NCBI GenBank assembly: GCA_001792895.1
Contig: MARA01000005.1
Coordinates: 806,001-870,000, forward strand
Length of the DNA stretch: 64,000 nt
Source of the DNA: Lentinus brumalis
Lineage: Eukaryota; Basidiomycota; Agaricomycetes; Polyporales; Polyporaceae
Direction: 5' to 3'
How positions within the stretch are numbered: the first letter of the stretch is position 1; each line of letters opens with the position of its first letter. Under the pieces are notes generated by a model. That model did not search any database and was not told the DNA's origin. It saw nothing but the letters and a program-made list of their open reading frames with translations. Of the stretch, positions 25,925-35,256 are shown in pieces. A program made the position numbers and the translations under genes.

Positions 25925-26430
25925 GGATGACTCGTGACCAATGTGACCTGCGCATGCGTCATTTTTGAATGTAACGTTGCTCAATTTTGAAGGACACACA
26001 CCTTCAGGAAAGACAGCCTTCGCAATTTTTTGTCCATACAAGGCCGGAAAACTCTTCATGAGAAGTTCCCTGGTCAACGTAGAACGTTGGCTTCCATGGG
26101 CGGTGGGGGCAGTGAATGTCACCGATCTCAGTTCGGAAAGGCCAAGTATGGTCTGCTGGAGGGAGGCGAGCACCACGTACGGCATTTCGTAGAAGGCGGT
26201 GTACGCGGTATGAAGAAAAATACAACCAGCATGTCCTGCAGTGTGTCAGGCAGAACACGCTTGACGCAATTGATGATGTTCAGATCTTCGGCTTCAGCGT
26301 TACTAACAGGCAGGTGCACATGAATCTCCAGAAAGCTCACGCTCGCGAGGGCGGCGTGGATTCTCTGCAGGTAATGGGATACTATAATCGGGTTGATGGC
26401 TGGCCAGTGCGCGGTATTCAGTAGGCCTAT
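25925..26430 (-). pseudogene. Truncated relic of an F-box/WD40 gene
   Basis: Minus-strand fragment related to the intact F-box/WD40 gene at 35257-37712. Matching stretches include FLEIHVHLP (SSLEIHVHLP in the intact gene), TLQDMLVVFF (ALQDMQIVFH), VVLASLQQTIL, FPALYGQKIAKAVFPEG and, after a retained intron, GHIGHESSIHT (AHIGHESPVHT). The frame breaks between LVVFF and YVVLASLQ. The F-box exon is missing upstream and the copy ends a few codons into the WD40 part. It is not expected to make a functional protein. Confidence 0.7.
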
Positions 26431-27038
26431 ACTACGTGAGGGGGGGGTCGCAGACATCCCCCGTGAGAACATCTGAGTACGAAGTTTGGCTGGTGAGAAT
26501 GCGTCGGAGTTTCAACCTCGGCGCTAGCACTTGTCCCGTCTCGCGTAGAACTCACTCTCTCGCCCTCCGACTGCTGAGATCGCAGACTATCTTGCTCGAG
26601 ACCACGGTCTCCGGGTCGTGTCTCATTTATACGGCGCAACCTTTTCCTGAGCTTGCGGTTCTCAGTGGTCGAACGACTGAGAGCGAGAGAAGATGTTCTC
26701 ACGGGAGATCACTGCCACCCCCCCTGCTACGTCATCGCGGAAAAGTGCATCTTACCTGTAAGCCTATGTAAATGTTTATCTAGGCCTACCGGGTCGATAT
26801 TTGCTAGTCGACGGATGGCCACTTACTACACGGGAGTGTCGATAGTCATATTAGTCTATAGAGGAGCGCGCACGCAATGATAGGCAACTGTAGCCTCTCG
26901 CTGGGAGAGCGATAGACGTCTAGAGAGAAGTGCAGGCACCATGGCAGGGGTCTATAGAACCCTGTTGAGGTTGGTTGGTTCAGCTCGCCGCTCACGCTCA
27001 TATCGACTATTCGAACCATTCAGTGACTGTTCTGAACC
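26431..27038. other. Intergenic flank left of the Harbinger element
   Basis: About 600 bp with no recognisable gene. A GAACCATTCAGTGACT motif at 27013-27028 resembles the element's own end (GAACCAATGAGTGACT) and lies just outside the target duplication. Confidence 0.4.
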
Positions 27039-27041
27039 AAT
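27039..27041. repeat. Target-site duplication AAT, left
   Basis: AAT directly precedes the left inverted repeat and is repeated at 31950-31952 directly after the right one. Three bases is the usual length for PIF/Harbinger, although TWA is more typical. Confidence 0.65.
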
Positions 27042-27069
27042 GAGTGACTATCCGTAAGGAATCTGGACG
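27042..27069 (+). repeat. Left terminal inverted repeat of Harbinger element
   Basis: Begins GAGTGACTATCCGTAAG and ends TCTGGACG. It is the reverse complement of 31922-31949 except for three adjacent bases (GAA against CCG). Confidence 0.85.
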
Positions 27070-27244
27070 CAATACTTCTAAATTTCGGAGTTTGAATCTG
27101 AGTGACACGCCACGTGGCGGCTAGAGTTCCAAACCGTAACGCCATTCCGACTCGTCTGTTCCCTCCAGATTCAAACTTTGTACGCACTCTACCGCAATAC
27201 ATCTCATTGAACTACCTGCCTCAGTACATGGACGATGCACACAG

Positions 27245-28616
27245 ATGGATGAAGACGACATCGACGACGCCCTCTGGGCCAGTATTGCCATAGTACTGGA
27301 CGACCTCGAAGACCTGGAGAACACTGAGTACGAGTCCGACGAGGATGCCGCGGCTGCAGCAGCCATCGTAGGAGGGTTAGTGGAGGCAAGGTTGATGAGA
27401 AACGAGGTCCGACGACGCCGGTACTTGACGCGCAAGGAGCTGTTGCCCAATCCCCGCGAGCAGACACCGTGGCAAGCGCTGTACGCATCCCAGAGCGACC
27501 GCGCGTTCATCACGACCATGGGCTTCGACGTAGCGGCCTTCCGATACCTCCTCAATGGTGGGTTCGCGCACCAATGGGACACCCACCCTATCGAGCGCGT
27601 CGACGTTGATGCCAATGGCCGTCCGCGTCTCGGACGATGCTCACTTGATGCCGCAGGAGCGCTCGGGCTTGTTCTCCACTGGCTCAGCTCCAGTATGCGT
27701 GAGACAAGCCTCCAAGAGATCTTCGCCCTCACGCCTGCTACTGCCAACCGATATCTTCGCACTGCTGTCGATATTCTCATCTCCACGACTGCCCGTCTTC
27801 CCGACGCTGCCATCAGATGGCCGAGCAGCATAGCTGAGTTTGAGGAGTTCTCGGAGCTCATCACGGCGCAGCATCCGCTCCTTGTAGGCGCATTTGGAGT
27901 GGTCGATGGCCTGGGCATTGCGGTGCAGGTATCTGAGGACGAGGAGGTCGAGAATTCAACCTATAGCGGATGGCGGCACGATCATGTTATCAACAATGTC
28001 CTCTTGTTCTCACCGAAAGGTAAGTTGCTTGTCTCATCACTCCTGACAGTCTAGCTCACTGGGATTAGGTACTCTCATTCACGCGATCCTCAATGCACCA
28101 GGGAGTTGGCATGATGCGGTCGTTGCACGACCGTTGTATGCCCTTCTACTCAGCAACAAGACGCCACTCGAGTACTACCTGGTGGCTGACACTGTGTTCC
28201 CTCGCTCTACGCCTGCCATCCGAGCTCGTATACGTACCGCAGTCAAGTCATCGGACCGTCTGCCAGCTGACCCACAAGAGCGACAACATCTTATGAGTGT
28301 CAGTCGTCAGCTGCTCTCTTACCGGCAGTCTGCAGAATGGGGGATGCGGGAAATCCGGGGATCCTTTGGCCGCCTCCGAGTTCCACTCCCTGCAGACAAG
28401 GTCGACATGCGGCAGTCGCTCCTGCAACTTGTCATGCGGCTGCACCAGGTCCGAGTTCGACGTGTGGGCATCAGCCACATCAGGAATGTCTATGTGCCGA
28501 TATGGCAGGAGGGCGATGAGGCAGGAGAGCTATGGATGCTGTGGGAGAGAATGCTCTTTCGAGAGATACGTCGGAGGGATCGGGTGTCAAGATTCCATCA
28601 TATTGGGCAAGACTAA
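27245..28616 (+). CDS. Harbinger-type DDE transposase (DDE_Tnp_4 / HARBI1-like)
   Basis: Two exons (27245-28019 and 28069-28616) encode 440 residues. The 49-bp intron has a GTAAGT donor and ends GGATTAG. The N-terminus is acidic (MDEDDIDDALWASI), followed by a helical region with FALTPATANRYLRTAVDIL, as in HARBI1-type helix-turn-helix parts. Catalytic signatures are GVVDGLGIAVQ (Asp221), GSWHDAVV (Asp274), YYLVADTVFP (Asp299) and SAEWGMREIRGSFGRLRV (Glu348). Together these give the expected DDE arrangement; Asp221, Asp299 and Glu348 are the likely metal ligands. It ends FHHIGQD. The enzyme would cut and rejoin the element's ends together with the Myb-like partner encoded convergently. No frameshift or stop was seen. 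The second half of the gene lies within the tandem duplication. Confidence 0.88.
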
Positions 28617-28956
28617 CTTCAATCTATGGTATTACATAACTGCGAAATTCCCTGAGATATCGTCTGTGTATGTGCCATTCAAACCAGTACCAGAGATAGT
28701 GTTCATGCCAAAGTTCAGCATGAGGCGCATCATCGTAAGTTCGCTCTGCAAGCGTGAGTTCTCAAGACGGGCATTAAACAGCTCCTGCGTGAGGTTCGAG
28801 ACCTGCTGCTGCAAATTGCGAACCTCCGCCCGATCGTCTCGCTGACCAATCACACTCAAGAGAGCACCAAAACGCTCAGTCTGAGCCTGCTGCCGTGCAG
28901 CATCGCGCTCAGCTCGCACATCAGGATCGAGATGGGTGCCAAGGGATTCGAGCAGA
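27831..28956. repeat. 1,126-bp tandem duplication, first copy
   Basis: Direct repeat of 28957-30082 at an offset of 1,126 bp. It carries the transposase codons from AEFEEFSEL to the stop and the antisense 3' part of the Myb-like gene. Only one difference was noticed by eye: T at 28195 against C at 29321. Confidence 0.9.
28632..28956 (-). pseudogene. Partial 3' copy of the Myb-like gene (first repeat copy)
   Basis: Encodes only the C-terminal coiled-coil part of the Myb-like protein, from LLESLGTHLDPDVRAERD to DDISGNFAVM. It was created by the tandem duplication and is cut off from the DNA-binding exons. In the minus frame it is fused at the junction to antisense transposase sequence. Confidence 0.8.
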
Positions 28957-29742
28957 TAGCTGAGTTTGAGGAGTTCTCGGAGCTCATCACGGCGCAGCAT
29001 CCGCTCCTTGTAGGCGCATTTGGAGTGGTCGATGGCCTGGGCATTGCGGTGCAGGTATCTGAGGACGAGGAGGTCGAGAATTCAACCTATAGCGGATGGC
29101 GGCACGATCATGTTATCAACAATGTCCTCTTGTTCTCACCGAAAGGTAAGTTGCTTGTCTCATCACTCCTGACAGTCTAGCTCACTGGGATTAGGTACTC
29201 TCATTCACGCGATCCTCAATGCACCAGGGAGTTGGCATGATGCGGTCGTTGCACGACCGTTGTATGCCCTTCTACTCAGCAACAAGACGCCACTCGAGTA
29301 CTACCTGGTGGCTGACACTGCGTTCCCTCGCTCTACGCCTGCCATCCGAGCTCGTATACGTACCGCAGTCAAGTCATCGGACCGTCTGCCAGCTGACCCA
29401 CAAGAGCGACAACATCTTATGAGTGTCAGTCGTCAGCTGCTCTCTTACCGGCAGTCTGCAGAATGGGGGATGCGGGAAATCCGGGGATCCTTTGGCCGCC
29501 TCCGAGTTCCACTCCCTGCAGACAAGGTCGACATGCGGCAGTCGCTCCTGCAACTTGTCATGCGGCTGCACCAGGTCCGAGTTCGACGTGTGGGCATCAG
29601 CCACATCAGGAATGTCTATGTGCCGATATGGCAGGAGGGCGATGAGGCAGGAGAGCTATGGATGCTGTGGGAGAGAATGCTCTTTCGAGAGATACGTCGG
29701 AGGGATCGGGTGTCAAGATTCCATCATATTGGGCAAGACTAA
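28957..29742 (+). pseudogene. Partial 3' copy of the transposase (second repeat copy)
   Basis: Repeats the transposase from AEFEEFSELITAQHP to FHHIGQD, including all catalytic motifs and the intron, but lacks the N-terminal 195 or so residues. VADTVFP is VADTAFP here. An in-frame GTG or ATG upstream might allow a truncated product, but it would lack the N-terminal DNA-binding region. Confidence 0.8.
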
Positions 29743-30082
29743 CTTCAATCTATGGTATTACATAACTGCGAAATTCCCTGAGATATCGTCTGTGTATGTG
29801 CCATTCAAACCAGTACCAGAGATAGTGTTCATGCCAAAGTTCAGCATGAGGCGCATCATCGTAAGTTCGCTCTGCAAGCGTGAGTTCTCAAGACGGGCAT
29901 TAAACAGCTCCTGCGTGAGGTTCGAGACCTGCTGCTGCAAATTGCGAACCTCCGCCCGATCGTCTCGCTGACCAATCACACTCAAGAGAGCACCAAAACG
30001 CTCAGTCTGAGCCTGCTGCCGTGCAGCATCGCGCTCAGCTCGCACATCAGGATCGAGATGGGTGCCAAGGGATTCGAGCAGA
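28957..30082. repeat. 1,126-bp tandem duplication, second copy
   Basis: Copy of 27831-28956. Its left junction joins TTCGAGCAGA to TAGCTGAG. Both parent sites carry CGAGCAG, so short homology may have promoted the event. Confidence 0.9.
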
Positions 30083-31543
30083 TTGCTTGCCCGCTGCCGA
30101 TGAGTCGTCTTCCCAGCAGTGGGATGGGGGCGCGAGCTGCTCGAGCCAGCCTATAAGAGGTAGTCAGTGATGAGGAGCATGGCTACTGTATAAGACTGGG
30201 GACTGGACGCACCGCACTTGATTGCGGCAAGCTATTGTTGAGGCGGCGATGTTTGGCCGTAGGCTCCGCAGTATCAGGCTCATCATCCTCACCGACAAAC
30301 ATAGAGGTCTCATCAACCTCGAGGTCAGGCTCAGGCGATGCGTCCTTAATGCCCTTGTCCCAGTTGTCCGGGACAGGGTCATCATTGACGATGCCTAGGG
30401 CCACTCGTCCCTCTATGTCATGATATATCCTCTTTGCTTCGCGAATCTCCGGTGGGCAGTCTGGATTACCGGTGGGCTTCTTAGCTGTCACCATCTGAGG
30501 TGCGCTGGTCAGTAATACATCGACATCAAGGAAGTACACGGTGACATACCCGGTTGAACTTGGAGCGCAGCGAGAGCACATCCCGCTTGGGACGGTTGCA
30601 ACGGGACGCATATACATTGAAGGCAGAACAGACGATCTCCCATCCCTTCGGCCCAACGGGGAGGTGATTGCGAATAAGACGGAGAAGCTCGCACACGTCT
30701 GCATCAGCGTAGTTCGAAGCGCCAACCTGTCGCCCGCCGCGGCGATGCGGGGCAGGTATCTCGAGGCCGTCATCCTCATCAGCTGGCTCAGCTTTAGTCG
30801 AAGCTGTAGTTCGAGGACGAGGATGGACGGAACCTAGAGGATGTTCTGCGTAAGCATCCATCATGAAGACATACTTTACTGGATCGCATACCTGTTGTGG
30901 TCGACTCGCGCTTTTGGGACTGCGTCTGACAGGGTGCCTGCATTGTACTATCCTGCGGCGGCCCTGTACCGTTCGGAGCCAGCTTGTGCGAACTGGACTG
31001 GCCAAGAAGACGGCGAGCAGCTGCCCGGGTCACGCGAGTTTCTGCGATGCGTGCTATGGACATGGAGATGTCAGTGATGATGCGTGGAATGCCACAAAAG
31101 CTCACCATCAGAGTGGCCTCTGTCGTTGCTAGGGGCTGGTTGCCAGGAAGGAGGGGAATGTGCGGGAGGTGGGCCAAGATCAGACGGTGTTGATGGCGTG
31201 GATGGCGTGTATGATGACTCCGAGCCGTGAGAAGTGGCGGGAAGATGGAAGGAGGCCGGTGCAAGCGTGTAAGCTAATGAACGTGAGCAACAGCGCGTGA
31301 GCTATCCAAGGAGTGAACTCACTACTGGGAGACCAGTACCGATCATTCTCCTGGTACGAGGACGCATTTCCAAATTGACCGAGGTTGATGCCTTGAATGT
31401 CAGACCCGCGAGACGGGTCTACGAGCTCCTGTGGCACCAGTGATTCAACCAGGTGAACGAGGCGCGATAAGTTGACGGCCTAAGTTCGAAGCAGTGACAG
31501 CGCGAGAACTTAGACTCACCTTGCCATCAGATTCTGCAGGCAT
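29758..31543 (-). CDS. Harbinger-associated Myb/SANT-like DNA-binding protein
   Basis: Starts MPAESDGK at 31543, spliced to AVNLSRLVHLVESLVPQELV. A Ser/Pro/Thr-rich stretch follows, then the DNA-binding trihelix GASNYADADVCELLRLIRNH with LPVGPKGWEIVCSAFNVYAS, RCNRPKRDVLSLRSKFNR. After that come TAKKPTGNPDCPPEIREAKR and an acidic linker (DLEVDETSMFVGEDDEPDTA). The C-terminal coiled coil is RAERDAARQQAQTERFGALL, NLQQQVSNLTQELFNARLEN, and the end is TYTDDISGNFAVM at 29758. In PIF/Harbinger elements such a second protein binds the ends and brings the transposase to DNA; that role is inferred. It has about six exons, and the exact junctions in the low-complexity part are uncertain. Its 3' part is the second copy of the tandem duplication, so the gene is whole. 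Confidence 0.75.
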
Positions 31544-31792
31544 TGCTGCGACGCGTGTAAATAATGAAAGAAGCAGTGATGGGCGGGTGTAGAGAGGCTT
31601 GTGTGGTGTGTTGGTGGGTAGGAGGAAGCAGAGCGCGACGTCGAGAGACACGGCGTCGGGGGACGTGACCGCGACGAGATCCCGCATCTACGAACCTGCC
31701 ATTTTTGGGCGGTCTCGACTTGCCCATCACAGTGGAACGCCCGTCTGGCAGTCTGGAGTGCCAAATCAGAGTCTAGCGAGGGGGTCGACCCC

Positions 31793-31808
31793 CCTTCCAG
31801 ATTTTAGA
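31793..31808. repeat. Perfect 16-bp palindrome near the right end of the Harbinger element
   Basis: Approximate position. AGGGGGTCGACCCCCT reads the same on both strands, about 140 bp inside the right end. It could be a binding site or chance. Confidence 0.6.
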
Positions 31809-31921
31809 GTTTGGAGTCGCTTAGCACACGGCCGGAGCTTCAAGCGAAAGTCTGAAAACTCGTCGGGCTTGGAACTTGTCACGCCGGATCTCCGAGATGC
31901 CCGGAGATATATCGTTTGAAA

Positions 31922-31949
31922 CGTCCAGACGGCTTACGGATAGTCACTC
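31922..31949 (-). repeat. Right terminal inverted repeat of Harbinger element
   Basis: Reverse complement begins GAGTGACTATCCGTAAG and ends TCTGGACG, matching 27042-27069 at 25 of 28 positions. Confidence 0.85.
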
Positions 31950-31952
31950 AAT
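31950..31952. repeat. Target-site duplication AAT, right
   Basis: Matches 27039-27041 on the other side of the element. Confidence 0.65.
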
Positions 31953-32546
31953 GGATCATATTGACTAGTTACTAATACCATTACGTAATCATAACGTCCA
32001 ATCAATACTTACTTCCCTCAACCCTCCTCAATGTCAACTTCGCGCAGCCTGAAAAGTATGTGTCTACTCGACGGCGTGTTAGCGGCGTAGACGAGCGAAG
32101 AGAAGATTATGGTGAGGATTGCAAGTTACTTACTCTTCTACGCATGAAGTACTCACCGTGACTGCAAATTCAGCTGACATAGGAGCCTCGAAGCCGCACG
32201 TACCTTGTCGTAGCCGTCAGTCTAGTCTGAACACTCACCGATGGTAATCACCAGTGCTCCTGTCTCGGAGTGTTGTACCGCGGTGGCACCGCTGCACGGA
32301 CTGAGTGAATCGGGCTCACAGGGGAAGGGAGACGGTGGTGGAAGGAGAACAAGATGAGGGGGATCGATGGGATCATGATGACGGCTTAGTCTTACTTATA
32401 TCATGTAAACCTCTTCATGTTTGAAAGCCAACCCTGGGAGGTACAGACGCGTCAACAAACCGCGTCGTGTTGACGCATCCACCAGTCACGAGGTCGAAGC
32501 TGGTCGAAGGTTCCGAATGCCCACGCTGAGTCCGGTCTGTATTCCT
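31953..32546. other. Intergenic between the two transposable elements
   Basis: About 590 bp with no recognised gene or RNA. Confidence 0.45.
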
Positions 32547-32550
32547 TAGG

Positions 32551-32583
32551 CACTGCGGGAAGTTAACGCGCTTTAAAAAGGTG
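32551..32583 (+). repeat. Left terminal inverted repeat of the 806-bp element
   Basis: Starts CACTGCGGGAAGTTAACGCG and ends AAAAAGGTG. It is inverted at 33324-33356 with two differences. Confidence 0.85.
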
Positions 32584-33323
32584 CATAGTGCGTTGTTTAT
32601 ATCAACGTAAAGATCGTGTCTTTTAGTTGTTCTCAACACTGAAAACAGAACAGTGAAAGTGCGAACTTTCACACTCCTTTTCAATGATCAAAGCACTGTT
32701 TTTACAGTGTCGGAGACAGTGTTTCACCTGTGTTTGCGACCGTCCCTGGTATCTTCATTGGGTGTTTTCCCAACAAAATTAGCATGGACGATATCCAGGA
32801 GGACGCCCGGGCTCAGGTGGGCACCCACGGCAACACAGTATTTCAGCTCAGGTTGCCTTCGTACAGCCTCGAACATCAGCGCAGGCATCAACCTGAGGTG
32901 AGCAGTAGCAGGGAGGAAAGTGGAGTTTGCCACTAAGCCAATCGTCCTTACATATATTGCTAAATAGGCAGCATATGTAAGGTACTTTGCGGGACTTTGA
33001 CGAAATTTCGTGAAATGGCCGAACTAGTACGGTTAGCCTGGGACCTGCAACCCACTCCTCTGCTATGGCTCGTATTTATTCGGCAAGTCACAGGTAGTGT
33101 GGTCACTGAGGGATCGTTAGGGTCTATTTGGGTCCCATCGAGTCCCTCATGTAGCGTCTGGAATTATCACTGTCTTGAACGCTGCTTTTTTCAGCGTCGT
33201 AAGCACTGCTTTCATGGGCGGGTTAATTCCCCGATCTATGCAGCGCTAATAGGTGGTCACTCTTTTAAAACGTGGCTGTGTTCAGTGATCTGACCGGTAA
33301 TTTCGGCGTTTCAATGTCTTTAT

Positions 33324-33356
33324 CACCTTTTTAAAGTGCGTTTACTTCCCGCAGTG
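33324..33356 (-). repeat. Right terminal inverted repeat of the 806-bp element
   Basis: Reverse complement starts CACTGCGGGAAGTAAACGCA and ends AAAAAGGTG. Confidence 0.85.
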
Positions 33357-33593
33357 TAGGCCAACTGGGCGAAGTGCTGATAGATAGTACTTAGAGCCGC
33401 CTACCCGGTCTTATTCGCTCACGATAGGATCCTACAGGACTCTCTAGGATCTCACCGACCTCAACAAAACCCTGTAAACACGTATCCTATTCAGCCTTCT
33501 CCGCAAAACCCTATACTTGCCTGTAAGTCGTCATCTCCGTCTATAGCCGTCTATATGCGAGTGACCTTTTCGCTGATGCCGTAGTACCAGCCT

Positions 33594-34408
33594 CTATTCT
33601 GAGGGACGAGGAACTAGAGGCTGGCAAGCGAGCCTAGTATTCAGTACAAGACGCTCCACACTGTCCCCTGCACTGGCCACTGACAGTAAGGACTGTATAT
33701 CCGTGCCAAGGCTGCAGACCTGGGGCTCGTGTGAACGGTCTGTGCGCCATACTCGGAACAACGGCATGCGACGTACCACCAAACTACGGAGCTCGGAGGC
33801 CTTCTAGTATAGTATACAGGGCCAAGCTCGACAACTTGACCAGAGCCTTGTCTTGCGCTTCCGATATTGATATTCTCGCATACAAGATGCTTCAACCCTG
33901 GCAAGGAAATCAGGAGTCCAATGAACACATTGGAACTCCGGAAGGTCATGTCGCATACGATCATGATGGACAAGCAGGCTTTGAGGTATGTGAGGATAGA
34001 GGGGTGGAAAGCAACTGAACGGACATCGCCCCATCCGCTACGCAACTTGCAGCAGCGTAAGTTAGGAAGCTGACTCAATAACGATGTGCAGAGAAGGTCG
34101 GAGACTATAAAATTGGGATGATCCCACCCCGCACCATGTAGGGGGCGCATGTCCGAGTTGATATGGATTGACTGAACAAGAGGACGAACGAATTCGTGGC
34201 CGCGGAGGAAGGAGCATATGTCGTCAAGCTGCTTAGGACCACGGACTTACATCGCTCGGAGAAGGTGAAACCGACCACGGATACGCCACGCGCGGCATGT
34301 CAGCGCGCACGAGCGGAGAGACCAAACGTCGTGGCGGAGCTGATCGATGATTCTCTCGATAAGCTCGAGCGGAAACTGCCTGCTAAAAGGTATGTGAGAG
34401 TGGGGCAT
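33594..34408 (-). pseudogene. Decayed F-box gene, paralogue of the F-box/WD40 gene
   Basis: Reads MPHSHIPFSRQFPLELIERI, IDQLRHDVWSLRSCALTCRA and FHLLRAM, then an in-frame TAA at 34247-34249 where the intact gene reads FHLFQDI. It continues KQLDDICSFLRGHEFVRPLV, SDLLCTSLLSQLPNLRCCKL and SLPGLKHLVCENINIGS. A frameshift follows just before the expected exon end (ELRSLV lies in another frame, followed by a GTACGT donor). Downstream only a weak match remains (GDSVERLVLNT against GGTVESLVLDI), and there is no WD40 part. The 19-bp stretch that would remove the stop as an intron is too short. It is a pseudogene. Confidence 0.75.
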
Positions 34409-35256
34409 TATGGAGGAGTGTCGGAATGCAAGGCGGCAGGGACGAAGAGTTGTTGGTTGGGAAGATGGGATGTCCTTCGATCAGCGGCGGCGATGTAGTG
34501 ATAAGTACTTGGAAGGCGGCGGCTATAAGCACCGACCGACATGTCACCAATGAATTGAGTTTGATGCTGCATGCAACACAAGTACGACAGCAGCCTATTC
34601 AAGCATATGCCCGGAGCCACCGCCTCGTCGTCTCTTGCCTTGTCTTCGATTACAAGGTCGACCTCGCATGTTCTTTCGTGATGGCGACATTTCGCTACAC
34701 CTACGTGCTGGATGAGCAGAACTCGGCGGAAGTGGCATTGGCCGCTTGGCGCACAAGAGACTCGCGTCCTACGATCCATCCTACAATTCAGGAACGCCGG
34801 GGCGGACATGGATCACAAGACCCCGCACTGCCTCCATGCAGGTCTCAAGAGGTCGAGCCTCTGGCCACGTCACGCCTGAAGTTCGACCGAGGCTGTCCAG
34901 GAGCTCTCTTGACACCCAGTCGTAGGACACCCGGCAGTCTCTCCAGGAATTGACCGCTGGGAGCGGTCTGTAGAACGGCAGGTTGCAGAGTGGAGGAAGT
35001 GGGATCATGTCGACACCGTAGCAAAGCGCATGGACGCATCCGATTCTCGAGCTGGAAGGGAGTTGGACCCGTCTCTGCGCAGGTCGCGAGTATTCCAAAA
35101 TGTGATGTGAGACACAGAGTGTCATACGTAGTGCAGACAACGCGAGACTCGAGGCCGCATGCAGCTCCCTCCCCTGAAACATCGTGTTAGCCTCTATTAC
35201 TCTTGTGACCACCGCTATATAGATGCACTTACAGACTGCGCACCATCGTGAGGACC
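34409..35256. other. Intergenic, no gene recognised
   Basis: About 850 bp between the F-box relic and the intact F-box/WD40 gene. Open frames of up to 179 codons exist on both strands but resemble nothing known and lack splice structure. Confidence 0.45.

Larger units (their letters stand above)
27042..31949. mobile_element. Complete PIF/Harbinger DNA transposon with internal tandem duplication
   Basis: Bounded by inverted repeats starting GAGTGACTATCCGTAAG at both ends (28 bp, three mismatches) and flanked by AAT on each side. Inside are the two genes typical of the superfamily: a DDE transposase (plus) and a convergent Myb/SANT-like DNA-binding protein (minus). Length is 4,908 bp, of which 1,126 bp is a near-perfect tandem copy (27831-28956 and 28957-30082) spanning the convergent 3' ends of both genes. 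Without it the element would be 3,782 bp. Both genes keep one complete copy, so the element could still be autonomous. Confidence 0.85.
32551..33356. mobile_element. Short non-autonomous inverted-repeat DNA element (MITE-like)
   Basis: 806 bp bounded by 33-bp inverted repeats that both start CACTGCGGGAAGT (31 of 33 positions agree) and flanked by a 4-bp duplication TAGG (32547-32550 and 33357-33360). It has no open frame of note. CACTG and CAGTG motifs recur below both ends, as transposase-binding subterminal repeats do in many DNA transposons. The CACTG terminus recalls CACTA/CMC-type ends, but a 4-bp duplication is not typical of that group, so the superfamily is left open. Confidence 0.75.

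Noticed and set aside
23232..31543. Secondary-metabolite cluster around the FAD-linked oxidase
   Set aside because: No synthase, P450, transporter or regulator lies nearby; its neighbours are pseudogenes and a transposon.
34426..34953. 175-codon plus-strand frame between the F-box loci
   Set aside because: No recognisable motif, no homology, and its start overlaps antisense pseudogene sequence.
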